Position numbers and translations under genes: made by a program. 12,710 nucleotides of DNA from Acidobacteriota bacterium (lineage in GTDB: Bacteria; Acidobacteriota; Terriglobia; Terriglobales; Acidobacteriaceae): NCBI GenBank assembly GCA_019510535.1, contig JAEKKE010000142.1, positions 1 through 12,710 on the forward strand. The letters are read 5' to 3'. This document shows positions 1-7,141 of the stretch, piece after piece (the first letter of the stretch is position 1; the number at the start of each line of letters is the position of its first letter). The notes beneath the pieces are model-generated. The model was not told the DNA's origin and ran no database searches. It saw nothing but the letters and a program-made list of their open reading frames with translations.

Positions 1-871
1 GTTGGTCGATGGTGGGGCGATGGCCGACGCTCTGGAACATCATCGAGCGGCTTACCACGAGCTTTACCGGACGATTGAGGTTGCGTGCGCTGGCGGCGGC
101 GAGCATCGCATGCGGCCACGGCCACAGCTTGCCGCCAAAACCGGAGCCCAGGAAGCGGGTGATGACCTGCACGTTCTCCGGAGGAACGCCGAGCATGGCG
201 GCCATCACGTCGCGATGGTTCACGACAGCCTGCGAGGTCTCGTAGAGCGTGAACTTGCCGTCCTTGTAGACCGCTACCGATGCGTGCAGCTCGATGGGAT
301 TATGTGTCTCGGTTGGAGTGGAGTAGACAGCATCATGTTTGTAGGTTGCGCGGGCGAGAACTGCGGCGGCGTCGCCACGTTTGGTGACTTCTTTTGGTTT
401 GCCTGCGATTGTGGGAGTGTCGAGAAGTTTGTCGTTGGTATTGTGCGGAGTCTTGGCGTAGGTGACCTTCACGGCTTCGGCTGCGGCGCGCGCCTGTTCC
501 ACCGTGTGTGCGACGGCAACGGCAACGTACTGGCCGTAGTAGGAGATGGTCTCATCTTCGAGTGGAGGCCGCCGCTCATCCAGGATCATGCTGAAGCCCG
601 CCGACGGCGGCGTGCGATAAAGCGGACCGATGTTTTTGTGTGTGTAGATAGCAAGAACGCCAGGCATTTTTTCGGCAGTGGATGAGTCGATGCCGCTGAT
701 AGTTCCGCTGGCGATGGTAGCGGTGACCGGCCATGCGTAGACCAGGCCAGGAAAATGATGGTCAGAGGAGTACATGGCCGCGCCGGTCGTCTTCAGCGGT
801 CCATCGATACGCGGCGTGGGTACACCGACGATCTTGCTCTCAGTAACGGGCTGTGGTGTCTGCTGTTCCAT
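1..871 (-). CDS. paoC: Aldehyde oxidoreductase, molybdopterin-binding subunit (PaoC-like), partial
   Basis: Catalytic large subunit of a xanthine dehydrogenase-family molybdenum hydroxylase, expected to oxidise aldehydes to carboxylic acids in the periplasm. Only the first 290 residues lie in the window; the reading frame is open to the left edge. The ATG at 871 follows a perfect AAGGAGG site and gives MEQQTPQPVTESKIVG. Seen are the a/b hammerhead segment (about 10-140), a THNPIELHA stretch (189-197, like the HNPMEPHA motif of the family) and GSGFGGK (242-248), the glycine-rich cofactor-binding loop. The catalytic Glu is expected near the C-terminus, outside the window. It has no signal peptide, which fits export in complex with the Tat-tagged small subunit. 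Last of three co-directional genes, 11 bases after paoB. The PaoABC assignment rests mainly on paoA and paoB; the true substrate is unknown. It could be named simply xanthine dehydrogenase family protein. Confidence 0.9.
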   Translation of the reverse strand, partial: MEQQTPQPVTESKIVGVPTPRIDGPLKTTGAAMYSSDHHFPGLVYAWPVTATIASGTISGIDSSTAEKMPGVLAIYTHKNIGPLYRTPPSAGFSMILDERRPPLEDETISYYGQYVAVAVAHTVEQARAAAEAVKVTYAKTPHNTNDKLLDTPTIAGKPKEVTKRGDAAAVLARATYKHDAVYSTPTETHNPIELHASVAVYKDGKFTLYETSQAVVNHRDVMAAMLGVPPENVQVITRFLGSGFGGKLWPWPHAMLAAASARNLNRPVKLVVSRSMMFQSVGHRPTIDQ

Positions 872-873
872 CG

Positions 874-888
874 GGTTCCTCCTTATGC
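874..888 (-). promoter_or_regulatory. Shine-Dalgarno site of paoC fused to the paoB stop codon
   Basis: On the minus strand this reads GCATAAGGAGGAACC: the TAA stop of paoB (883-885) overlaps the AAGGAGG ribosome site that decides the paoC start at 871. The same 15 bases recur exactly at the paoA/paoB junction (1893-1907). The overlap suggests that ribosomes finishing paoB reinitiate on paoC, keeping subunit ratios even; that mechanism is inferred. Confidence 0.75.
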
Positions 889-1887
889 CTGACGAGTGAC
901 TTCGGCGAGTGCGTGGGTGAGGCAGCGCTTTGCGAGCTCAACCTTGAAGCCGTTCTGCGACTGTGGGCGAGCTCCGTGCAATGCGGCTTCTGCTGCAGCG
1001 CGGAAGTTGGCTGGTGTTGCGACTTTGCCTTGCAGTGCTTTCTCGGCCTCGAGGCTGCGCCACGGCACAGTGCCAACGCCGCCCATGGCGACGCGAGCGA
1101 AGTCGATACGGCTGCCGCTCTGTTTGACTACAACGGCAGCGGAGGCGAGGGCGAACTCGTAGGAGGTGCGGTCACGCAGCTTGAGGTAGTAACTCTTCGC
1201 GCCCGCCGGCAAGGCTGGGATGGTGATGTGAGTGACGAGATCCCCGGGTTCGAGTACGGTTTCGCGTTCAGGCGTATTGCCGGGCAGCAGATAGAACTGC
1301 GCGATGGGAATGGTGCGTTCTCCCTTTGCGCCGGTGACATGGATGGTAGCGTCGAGCGCCGCGAGAGCGACGTTCTGGTCAGAGGGGTTGGAGGCGATGC
1401 ACTTGTCGCTGGTGCCAAGAATCGCCATCATGCGGTTATGACCGTCAATGGCCGAGCATCCAGTGCCCGGTTGGCGTTTGTTGCAGCCATAGGCCGTGTC
1501 GCGATAGTAGACGCAACGTGTCTTCTGCAAAAGGTTGCCGGCGGTGGTGGCCATATTGCGAAGTTGGGTGGAGGCTCCGCTGAGGATCGCGAGTGAGAGC
1601 ACCGGGAACTGTGTCTTCACGGTGTCGTGATAGGCGACGTCGGTATTGCGGGCGAGCGCGCCGATCTTCAGGCCGCCATTTGGGGCGGGTTCGATGGCAG
1701 TGAGGCTAAGTCCGTTGATGTCGACCAGCTTCGCCGGCGTCTCGACATTCAGCTTCATGTAATCGACGAGGTTGGTGCCACCGGCGATGTAACGGACAGA
1801 CGCGCCTTGTTGTGCGGTGGAGGAAGAGGACTGGGCTTTGACCGCGTCCTGAATGCTATCGACGGAGATGAGATCGAAGGGCTGCAT
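883..1887 (-). CDS. paoB: Aldehyde oxidoreductase, FAD-binding subunit with extra Fe-S motif (PaoB-like)
   Basis: FAD subunit (334 aa) that passes electrons between the [2Fe-2S] subunit and the electron acceptor. Two FAD-binding signatures of the CO dehydrogenase flavoprotein family are visible: AGGTNL (35-40) and ATTAGNL (113-119). Between the FAD and C-terminal domains is an insert with Cys125, Cys135, Cys144 and Cys163 in the setting RCVYY..YGCNKRQPGTGCSA..GTSDKC. This arrangement is known from E. coli PaoB, where an additional [4Fe-4S] cluster is bound, and is the best reason to place the operon in the PaoABC branch rather than generic xanthine dehydrogenase. The start at 1887 follows AAGGAGG; an in-frame upstream extension to 1959 runs into paoA and has no ribosome site. 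The TAA stop is embedded in the Shine-Dalgarno site of paoC. It has no signal peptide of its own. Confidence 0.93.
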   Translation of the reverse strand: MQPFDLISVDSIQDAVKAQSSSSTAQQGASVRYIAGGTNLVDYMKLNVETPAKLVDINGLSLTAIEPAPNGGLKIGALARNTDVAYHDTVKTQFPVLSLAILSGASTQLRNMATTAGNLLQKTRCVYYRDTAYGCNKRQPGTGCSAIDGHNRMMAILGTSDKCIASNPSDQNVALAALDATIHVTGAKGERTIPIAQFYLLPGNTPERETVLEPGDLVTHITIPALPAGAKSYYLKLRDRTSYEFALASAAVVVKQSGSRIDFARVAMGGVGTVPWRSLEAEKALQGKVATPANFRAAAEAALHGARPQSQNGFKVELAKRCLTHALAEVTRQA

Positions 1888-1892
1888 GGCCT

Positions 1893-1907
1893 GGTTCCTC
1901 CTTATGC
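1893..1907 (-). promoter_or_regulatory. Shine-Dalgarno site of paoB fused to the paoA stop codon
   Basis: Identical 15 bases (GCATAAGGAGGAACC on the minus strand) to the paoB/paoC junction. The paoA TAA stop (1902-1904) lies inside the ribosome site for the paoB ATG at 1887. It fixes both the paoA end and the paoB start and suggests translational coupling. Confidence 0.75.
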
Positions 1908-2555
1908 GTGGCGACGGACGGACTGCACGGCAGCGACGATGTTGGGGTAAGCGCCGCAACGGCAGATATTGCCGCTGAGTGCTTCCTTCACATCGGTGTC
2001 GGTATCGCCCCAGGGTTCATGCAACATGGCGACGGCGGACATGATCTGTCCGCTGGTGCAGTAGCCGCACTGGTAGCCGTCGTGTTCGACGAAGGCAGCC
2101 TGCATGGGATGCATCTTCTGCGGCGTGCCCAGGCCTTCGATGGTGGTGATCTCAGCTTTCTGGTGCATGGCGGCGAGGAGGAGGCAGCTATTAGCGCGGC
2201 GTCCATCGACGTGGACCGTGCATGCGCCGCACTGGCCGTGGTCGCAGCCCTTCTTGGTGCCGGTGAGGTGCAGGGTTTCGCGCAGGGTGTCAAGCACGGT
2301 GGCGCGAGGGTCGATACGGAGCTGATGTGTCTCGCCGTTCACCTTGAGGGTGATGGGAATGGTTCCTGGAGTCTCGGGCATGGCGGGGTCCCCCTGCGGC
2401 TGAGGCCGCTCGGGTTCCGCAGATGCGACTACGGGAGCAACGGTTGCCGCAGCGGTCGCAACACCCATGGCGCCGGCGCGCGAGAGGAAAGAACGCCGGC
2501 TAAGTTTTTCAAGCGAGGTAAGGGGTTTGGATGTGTCATCAGTGTGCTCTGCCAT
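1902..2555 (-). CDS. paoA: Aldehyde oxidoreductase, Tat-exported [2Fe-2S] subunit (PaoA-like)
   Basis: Small iron-sulfur subunit (217 aa). A twin-arginine signal is clear: SRRSFL at 19-24, a hydrophobic Ala/Val stretch and a likely cleavage VASA|EP after residue 46, so the assembled complex should sit in the periplasm. The mature part has the plant-ferredoxin-type cluster motif CDHGQCGAC (Cys104, 109, 112) with Cys124, followed by the helical [2Fe-2S] domain CGYC (163, 166) and CRC (198, 200). Both clusters appear intact. Length and the Tat signal match E. coli PaoA (about 229 aa). The ATG at 2555 follows AAGGAGG by 6 bases; an in-frame start 7 codons upstream lies before that site and is less likely. 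First gene of the operon, 14 bases before paoB. Members of this family also serve isoquinoline or other aldehyde/N-heterocycle oxidoreductases, so the substrate is open. Confidence 0.94.
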   Translation of the reverse strand: MAEHTDDTSKPLTSLEKLSRRSFLSRAGAMGVATAAATVAPVVASAEPERPQPQGDPAMPETPGTIPITLKVNGETHQLRIDPRATVLDTLRETLHLTGTKKGCDHGQCGACTVHVDGRRANSCLLLAAMHQKAEITTIEGLGTPQKMHPMQAAFVEHDGYQCGYCTSGQIMSAVAMLHEPWGDTDTDVKEALSGNICRCGAYPNIVAAVQSVRRHA

Positions 2556-2651
2556 CTTGTGCCTCCTTGGCTGCAACCTTTTGGGGTCTGCGATCGTCTG
2601 GATGGATTCCGCGAACGTATGCCGGACGCCGAGGGAACAGCAGCGACGATG

Positions 2652-2673
2652 AGAGCTTCTGCGATGAAGCTCT
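2652..2673 (-). promoter_or_regulatory. Inverted repeat in the paoA leader
   Basis: Perfect 8-base arms AGAGCTTC / GAAGCTCT with a 6-base spacer, about 100 bases upstream of the paoA start. No T-run follows on either strand, so it is not an intrinsic terminator. It could be an operator or an mRNA hairpin for the pao operon; the role is unassigned. Confidence 0.4.
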
Positions 2674-2697
2674 TCTGAACACCGACGACGTACGCGG

Positions 2698-2731
2698 AAA
2701 AACTTTGAGCTGCATCCGGATAGATGCAGCT
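2698..2731 (-). terminator. Possible intrinsic terminator after the ADOP permease gene
   Basis: Perfect 9-base arms AGCTGCATC / GATGCAGCT (2708-2731) with a 6-base loop. Reading on the minus strand the hairpin is followed by CAAAG and then TTTTT (2702-2698). It lies about 110 bases after the permease stop and 150 bases before paoA, where a terminator between the two transcription units would be expected. The T-run starts four or five bases after the stem and the stem is only moderately GC-rich, so it may be weak, or it may instead be a regulatory hairpin of the pao leader. Confidence 0.45.
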
Positions 2732-2842
2732 AAGTCTCCCAACGATTGAGGCTACGCCAGAAAAAGCAGAGAACGGTATCCCGATCCTGCCGTTTCTTTG
2801 CCTATTTCTCCGGGGCGGAGCCAAGGTGGATTGCGATCGTGC

Positions 2843-5566
2843 TTACTCGTAGCGCAACGCCTCCATGGGGCTGACGCGGGAGGCGCGGCGGGCGGGTAGC
2901 CAGGCTGCAGGCAGAGCGATGGCGAGCAGGGCGACAATGGCCAGCAGCAGGCTGAGTGGCTCGGTCGGCTTCAGGCCGTAGAGCAGGCTCTGCACAAGCT
3001 GGTTGGTGGCCAGGGTGAGGGCGCCTCCCAGGGCAATGCCGGAGACGACGAGCAGGACAATCTCACGCATGATCATCCAGCCGACGCTGGAGCGTGCGGC
3101 GCCAAGCGCCATGCGGATGCCGATCTCGTTAGTGCGGCGGCTGACCAGATAGCTCATCAGACCGTAGATGCCGATGGCCGAGAGGAAGACAGCGAGCAGG
3201 GCAAAAAAGGTTGAGAGCTGGGCGACTAGAGCCTGATTGGTGATGCTGCGTTCGATTACGCGGTCGAGCGTGGTCACGCGGCTGATGGGAACGTTGCGAT
3301 CGATGGAGTGGATCGCGTTCTGTACGTCTTTGGAGACGATGTTGAAGTCACCGGTATAGCGAACGGCAAGTGTGCCATAACCCCATCCACGCTGCGCGTC
3401 GGGAACATAGTCGATGTACTGGCGGTGTTCCTGCAGATTGTCGAATTTCACATCTTTTACGACGCCGACGACTTCGACGTCATTCTTGGGATTGGGATCC
3501 TTTCCGATGTAGATGTGCCGGCCGATGGGATTGGCGTCGGCGGGGAAGAGATCGCGCACCATGCTCTCGCTGAGGATGATGACCTTGTGTGAGGTTGCCG
3601 TGTCCTGCGGGCCGAAGCTGCGGCCGGCAAGCAACGGGATCTGCATGGTATTGAAGTAGCCGTTGCTAACGACGTTGTGTTTGATGTTGATCGCATCGTT
3701 GTAGGCGGTTCCCGGGATGTTGATAGCGGTGTTCCAACTGCCTTGATGGAATGTGAACGAAGCGAAGCCGGCGCCATGGACGCCCGGTATAGCAGCGACG
3801 CGATCTTCGATCTGCGAGAACATGGCCAGCATGCGCGGATCATCACCTTTGAGACCGAGGACCGAGGAATCCATGTCGACCAGCATCACGCCGTTGCGGG
3901 GGAAGCCGGTTTCGACGTGTGTCAGATTGACAAGGCTACGCAGGAAGAGAACGGAGGCGACAGCCAGCACGAAGGAGATGGAGACCTGCGCGACGATGAG
4001 CACTTTGCCAAGGACATTGCGCGTCGCGGCATTGGCGCTGCTGCGGCCATCTTTGAGAGCGCCGGTCACCTCGACGTGAGAGGCGCGCAGCGCGGGGACG
4101 ATTCCGAAGATCACTGCCGTGCCGATGGTGACAACGAGTGAGAAGCCCAGCAATGGCAGGTTAAGCGAGACGTCGATGGGGATAAGGTCGGCGTCAGGAC
4201 CGCCGGAGATCATGCGTAGCAGCATGCGGTCGGCGACAACAGCGAAGGCTATCCCCAGCGATCCTCCAGCAAGTGCGAGGATGAGGCTTTCAGTGAGGAG
4301 TTGGCGAATAAGGCGCAGGCGCTGTGCTCCGAGCGCCTGGCGCACAGCAAACTCACGCGCACGCGCTGTCGATCGCGCCAGAAGCAGGTTGGCGATATTG
4401 GCGCACGCGATCAACAGCACCAGCGCGGTGACGCCCATCAGGAGCTTCAACGGGTCGGAAAACTCGTGACGCAGCCAGGAGATACCGGTGGCAATTGGCG
4501 TCAGTGTGACATGGGCCCGCTGTAAATGCGACAGGTTGTAGTCATTAAGCTTGGCATCGGGAAAACCGCGAATGATCTGCTGATACAGAACGTTGATCTC
4601 AGTTTCCGCCAGTGCATGAGTGACTCCGGGTTTGAGGCGGCCGATGATCAGGTTCGACTGGGAAAAGTTGTCTTTGTAGCCGTTGTGGTGCGCAGGCAGA
4701 GACTTCATCATCGCCATCGGTATCCATAGGTCGGGTGCGTGTCCAACCGTGATGCCGAAGAAGCCCGGAGGAGCGACGCCGATGATGGTGAAGGTGGTGT
4801 CGGCGAATTTGACGGTGTGGCTCAGGACATCGGGCGTCCCGGCGAAGGCGGTCTGCCAGAAGGCGTAGCTAATGACTGTGACGGGATGTGCACCTTCAGT
4901 AGTGTCATCGGCCACGGTAAAGAGCCGGCCGAGAGCGGGTTCGACTCCCAGCGTGGAAAAGAAGGTTCCCGAGACGAGGTCGGGAGCGAGGAAATCCATC
5001 TGATTGCGGCTGTCGATGATGCCATGTGTCTTTTCGTTGTCACTGAAAACAGTGGCGACTTCTGAAAAGACAATGTTCCTGCTGCGAAGCTGCGAGAAGA
5101 AGGGATACGAATAGAGAGTGGTGGATCCATACCGGTCGGTGTTTCCCCCCTCGTCGCCATCGCCCAGGATGACGAGCTGAGAAGGGGCTTTGACAGGTAG
5201 CGGGCGCAGCATGAGAGCGTCGAGAAAACTGAAGATCGCGGTGTTGGCGCCAATGCCGAGCGCCAGCGAGAGCAGGGCAACCAGGGTGAGGCCGGGAGAA
5301 CGCAGCATGGAGCGCAGGCCGTATAGCGTGTCCTGCGCGAAGGATTCCAGCCAGCTCCATCCCCAGGCGGCAACGCTGCGCTCGCGCAAAGCGGTGCCGT
5401 TACCAAAGCGGCGACGGGCTTCGCGATGTGCCTGCTCAGGGGAGAGACCGGCAGCGACCTGCTGTTGCTCACGTAGCTCGAGATGGAGACGCATTTCCTC
5501 TTCGAGGTCGGCGTTAAAGCGGGAGCGATGAAAGAGCATGCCGAGGCGGCGGAGAAGCTGGCGCAT
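2843..5566 (-). CDS. ADOP-family (acidobacterial duplicated orphan permease) MacB/FtsX-type permease
   Basis: Large inner-membrane permease of 907 aa. It holds two copies of the MacB periplasmic-core plus FtsX unit in one chain. A charged N-terminal prefix (about 1-75, LEEEMRLHLELREQQ) is followed by TM1 (about 92-116), a periplasmic domain, three TMs (374-396, 422-446, 470-495), then TM5 (521-543), a second periplasmic domain and three TMs (781-808, 833-855, 870-892). Signatures include AREFAVRQALGA (402-413) in the first half, RTNEIGIRMALGA (811-823) in the second and a PMEALRYE C-terminus. No ATPase gene is adjacent, as is typical of this family, whose transported substrate is unknown. The ATG at 5566 follows AAGGAG by 7 bases; a TTG 10 codons upstream lacks a ribosome site. 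It lies 30 bases after padR and is surely cotranscribed with it, so it is probably under PadR control. Confidence 0.95.
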   Translation of the reverse strand: MRQLLRRLGMLFHRSRFNADLEEEMRLHLELREQQQVAAGLSPEQAHREARRRFGNGTALRERSVAAWGWSWLESFAQDTLYGLRSMLRSPGLTLVALLSLALGIGANTAIFSFLDALMLRPLPVKAPSQLVILGDGDEGGNTDRYGSTTLYSYPFFSQLRSRNIVFSEVATVFSDNEKTHGIIDSRNQMDFLAPDLVSGTFFSTLGVEPALGRLFTVADDTTEGAHPVTVISYAFWQTAFAGTPDVLSHTVKFADTTFTIIGVAPPGFFGITVGHAPDLWIPMAMMKSLPAHHNGYKDNFSQSNLIIGRLKPGVTHALAETEINVLYQQIIRGFPDAKLNDYNLSHLQRAHVTLTPIATGISWLRHEFSDPLKLLMGVTALVLLIACANIANLLLARSTARAREFAVRQALGAQRLRLIRQLLTESLILALAGGSLGIAFAVVADRMLLRMISGGPDADLIPIDVSLNLPLLGFSLVVTIGTAVIFGIVPALRASHVEVTGALKDGRSSANAATRNVLGKVLIVAQVSISFVLAVASVLFLRSLVNLTHVETGFPRNGVMLVDMDSSVLGLKGDDPRMLAMFSQIEDRVAAIPGVHGAGFASFTFHQGSWNTAINIPGTAYNDAINIKHNVVSNGYFNTMQIPLLAGRSFGPQDTATSHKVIILSESMVRDLFPADANPIGRHIYIGKDPNPKNDVEVVGVVKDVKFDNLQEHRQYIDYVPDAQRGWGYGTLAVRYTGDFNIVSKDVQNAIHSIDRNVPISRVTTLDRVIERSITNQALVAQLSTFFALLAVFLSAIGIYGLMSYLVSRRTNEIGIRMALGAARSSVGWMIMREIVLLVVSGIALGGALTLATNQLVQSLLYGLKPTEPLSLLLAIVALLAIALPAAWLPARRASRVSPMEALRYE

Positions 5567-5596
5567 GGTGATCTCCTTAGCGAAGCGGAAGTGCAA

Positions 5597-5926
5597 TCAG
5601 GCAGGCTGCAGCACGGCGGTAATGGCGCCGTAGATGCGGTGAAAGTGCGAAAGCTCAGTGGCGAGCTGTTTGCGGCCGGCGGCGGTCAGCCGGTAGTAGC
5701 GCGCCCGGCGATTGCCGGCAGTCGTGCCCCACTCGGCGGAGACCCAACCCTGGACCAGAAGCCGCTGTAGTGCGGGATACAGAGAGCCCTCCTCCACCTG
5801 CAGCACATCGCCGGAGGTATGCAGAATGGACTCGGCGATCTCGTAGCCATGCATCTCGCCATGGCGCGAAAGGGTGTTGAGGATCAGAAGGGAGAGGGAG
5901 CCGGGCGGAATATCGTTGGGTTTCAC
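5597..5926 (-). CDS. PadR-family transcriptional regulator
   Basis: Short winged-helix repressor (109 aa) of the PadR family, expected to bind DNA as a dimer. Seen are GEMHGYEIAESI (23-34), VEEGSLYPALQRLLVQGWVSAEW (44-66, recognition helix and wing start) and NRRARYYRLTAAGRKQL (72-88, wing and following helix). The C-terminal dimerisation helix is short, as in the compact subgroup. The start is a GTG at 5926, preceded by AAGGAG with 6-7 bases spacing; no ATG fits. It is the first gene of a two-gene unit with the ADOP permease, a pairing that recurs in acidobacterial genomes. Two strong dyads immediately upstream (5934-5968 and 5973-5993) are its likely operators, implying autoregulation of the pair. 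The signal it senses is not known. Confidence 0.95.
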   Translation of the reverse strand: MKPNDIPPGSLSLLILNTLSRHGEMHGYEIAESILHTSGDVLQVEEGSLYPALQRLLVQGWVSAEWGTTAGNRRARYYRLTAAGRKQLATELSHFHRIYGAITAVLQPA

Positions 5927-5933
5927 TGAATGC

Positions 5934-5968
5934 TCCTTACTTCCATAGACAAACTATGGCAGTAAGGA
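5934..5968 (-). promoter_or_regulatory. Candidate PadR operator 1, overlapping the padR ribosome site
   Basis: Inverted repeat with 15-base arms (one mismatch) and a 5-base centre: TCCTTACTTCCATAG, then ACAAA, then CTATGGCAGTAAGGA. The core CATAG-N5-CTATG matches the second dyad exactly in half-sites and spacing. The outer left arm contains the complement of the padR Shine-Dalgarno site, so in mRNA the same repeat would fold and hide it. Operator function is inferred from symmetry and position. Confidence 0.65.
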
Positions 5969-5972
5969 TGGA

Positions 5973-5993
5973 TGACATAGGCAGCCTATGTCA
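5973..5993 (-). promoter_or_regulatory. Candidate PadR operator 2 with a -35-like element
   Basis: Perfect palindrome with 10-base arms around a single A: TGACATAGGC-A-GCCTATGTCA. It contains CATAG-N5-CTATG as in operator 1, with centres 32 bases apart (about three helical turns), placing both on one face of the DNA. On the minus strand it begins with TTGACA (5994-5989), a perfect sigma-70 -35 hexamer; I do not see a convincing -10 at the right distance. Confidence 0.65.
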
Positions 5994-5998
5994 ACCCC

Positions 5999-6051
5999 GG
6001 GCTTTAGCCACTGGGCATTTCTTGAAAGACAAAGGCCCAGGGCTGAAGCCC
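5999..6051. repeat. REP-like long hairpin element
   Basis: Left arm GGGCTTTAGCCACTGGGC (5999-6016) and right arm GCCCAGGGCTGAAGCCC (6035-6051) pair with one mismatch and one bulged base around an 18-base loop. Each arm also contains its own small GGCT-N2-AGCC palindrome, so a cloverleaf-like alternative fold is possible. Elements with GGGCTNNAGCCC cores are, as I recall, scattered widely in Terriglobia genomes. It sits between the end of the threonine aldolase gene and the padR promoter; no T-run follows, so any terminator role would be Rho-independent only weakly. Confidence 0.55.
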
Positions 6052-6079
6052 TTCTCCCCCGTGTAGCCAGTCATTGCGA

Positions 6080-7141
6080 TTACGTCAGAACTGATGCACC
6101 AGTCTGCTCCGTGCTTACGGCGCGGAAGTCCTCGACAAGCGATTCGAGGCAGTCGAGCGCGGTATCCCAAGCGAACATGAAGCGTGCGCCGCCGCCGATG
6201 AAGGTGTAGAACTTCCAGTCCCGGGCACGCAGGGCATCCGCGATAGCGGACGGCATCTTTACGAAGACCCCGTTCGCTTCGACCGGGAACATGAGCTCGA
6301 TGTTTGGCAGACCGCTGATCTTCTCCGCAAATGTTCTTGCACAGGTGTTGGCATGGGCTGCGCGGTGCAGCCATGCTCCGGTTTCGAGCATGCGGACCCA
6401 GGGAGCGGCGAGGAAGCGCATCTTGGAGGCGAGCTGGCCCGCCTGTTTGCAGCGATAGTCGAAGTCCTGCGAGAGCGCGCGATCGAAGAAGATCACGGCT
6501 TCGCCGACGGCCATTCCATTCTTGGTTCCGCCAAAGCAGAGAACATCGACACCGGCCTCCCAGGTCATGGCGGCGGGGGTGCAGCCGAGAGTTGCACAAG
6601 CATTGGCGAACCGCGATCCATCCATGTGAAGGCGAAGGCCGAGCTCGCGGCAGGTGCTCGCGATGTCGCGGATCTCTTCGAGAGAGTAGACCAGGCCGGT
6701 CTCCGTTGGCTGGGTGATAGTGACAACGCGCGGCTTGGGATAGTGAATGTCGGTGCGCCGAGACGCGATCAGGCGGATCGCATCGGGAGTGAGCTTGCCG
6801 TTCGACGACGGAGCGACCAGAAGCTTGGCGCCGTTGGAGAAGAATTCAGGAGCGCCGCACTCGTCGGTCTCCACGTGTGCCAGCTCGGAACAGATGACGC
6901 TGTGATAGCTCTGGCTCAGAGCGGCGAGCGCGAGGGAGTTGGCGGCTGTTCCATTGAAGGCGAAGAAGACATCGCAGTCGGTATTGAAGAGCGTGCGGAA
7001 GGCGTCCGCCGCCTGTGCCGTCCATGAGTCGGCGCCATAGGCGCTTTCGTGTCCGATGTTGGCTTCGGCCATAGCGGCCCATGCCTCAGGACAGATTCCG
7101 GCGTAGTTATCACTGGCGAACTGCTGTTTTGGTGCACACAT
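6080..7141 (-). CDS. ltaE: Low-specificity L-threonine aldolase (PLP-dependent)
   Basis: Cytoplasmic fold-type I PLP enzyme (353 aa) of the beta-eliminating lyase/threonine aldolase family; cleaves L-threonine or L-allo-threonine to glycine and acetaldehyde. Seen are FASDNYAG (8-15, N-terminal family motif), AFNGTAAN (61-68, phosphate-binding loop), AHVETDECGAPEFFS (88-102), HMDGSRFANA (172-181, with the Asp that contacts the PLP ring nitrogen) and CFGGTKNGM (202-210), where Lys207 should form the Schiff base. The DECGAPEF form resembles the Pseudomonas-type enzymes (about 346 aa) more than E. coli LtaE. The ATG at 7141 is preceded by AAAGGG with 10 bases spacing; a GTG 14 codons upstream lacks a ribosome site and would add residues not usual for the family. 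It is transcribed alone, behind a long structured leader (7142-7281). Confidence 0.93.
   Translation of the reverse strand: MCAPKQQFASDNYAGICPEAWAAMAEANIGHESAYGADSWTAQAADAFRTLFNTDCDVFFAFNGTAANSLALAALSQSYHSVICSELAHVETDECGAPEFFSNGAKLLVAPSSNGKLTPDAIRLIASRRTDIHYPKPRVVTITQPTETGLVYSLEEIRDIASTCRELGLRLHMDGSRFANACATLGCTPAAMTWEAGVDVLCFGGTKNGMAVGEAVIFFDRALSQDFDYRCKQAGQLASKMRFLAAPWVRMLETGAWLHRAAHANTCARTFAEKISGLPNIELMFPVEANGVFVKMPSAIADALRARDWKFYTFIGGGARFMFAWDTALDCLESLVEDFRAVSTEQTGASVLT

Noticed and set aside
2..685. 227-codon plus-strand frame at the left edge
   Set aside because: The minus strand here encodes the molybdopterin subunit with clear motifs (GSGFGGK, THNPIELHA); the plus frame is its shadow.
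1908..2678. 256-codon plus-strand frame opposite paoA
   Set aside because: Antisense to the cysteine motifs of the [2Fe-2S] subunit; no ribosome site and no recognisable domain.
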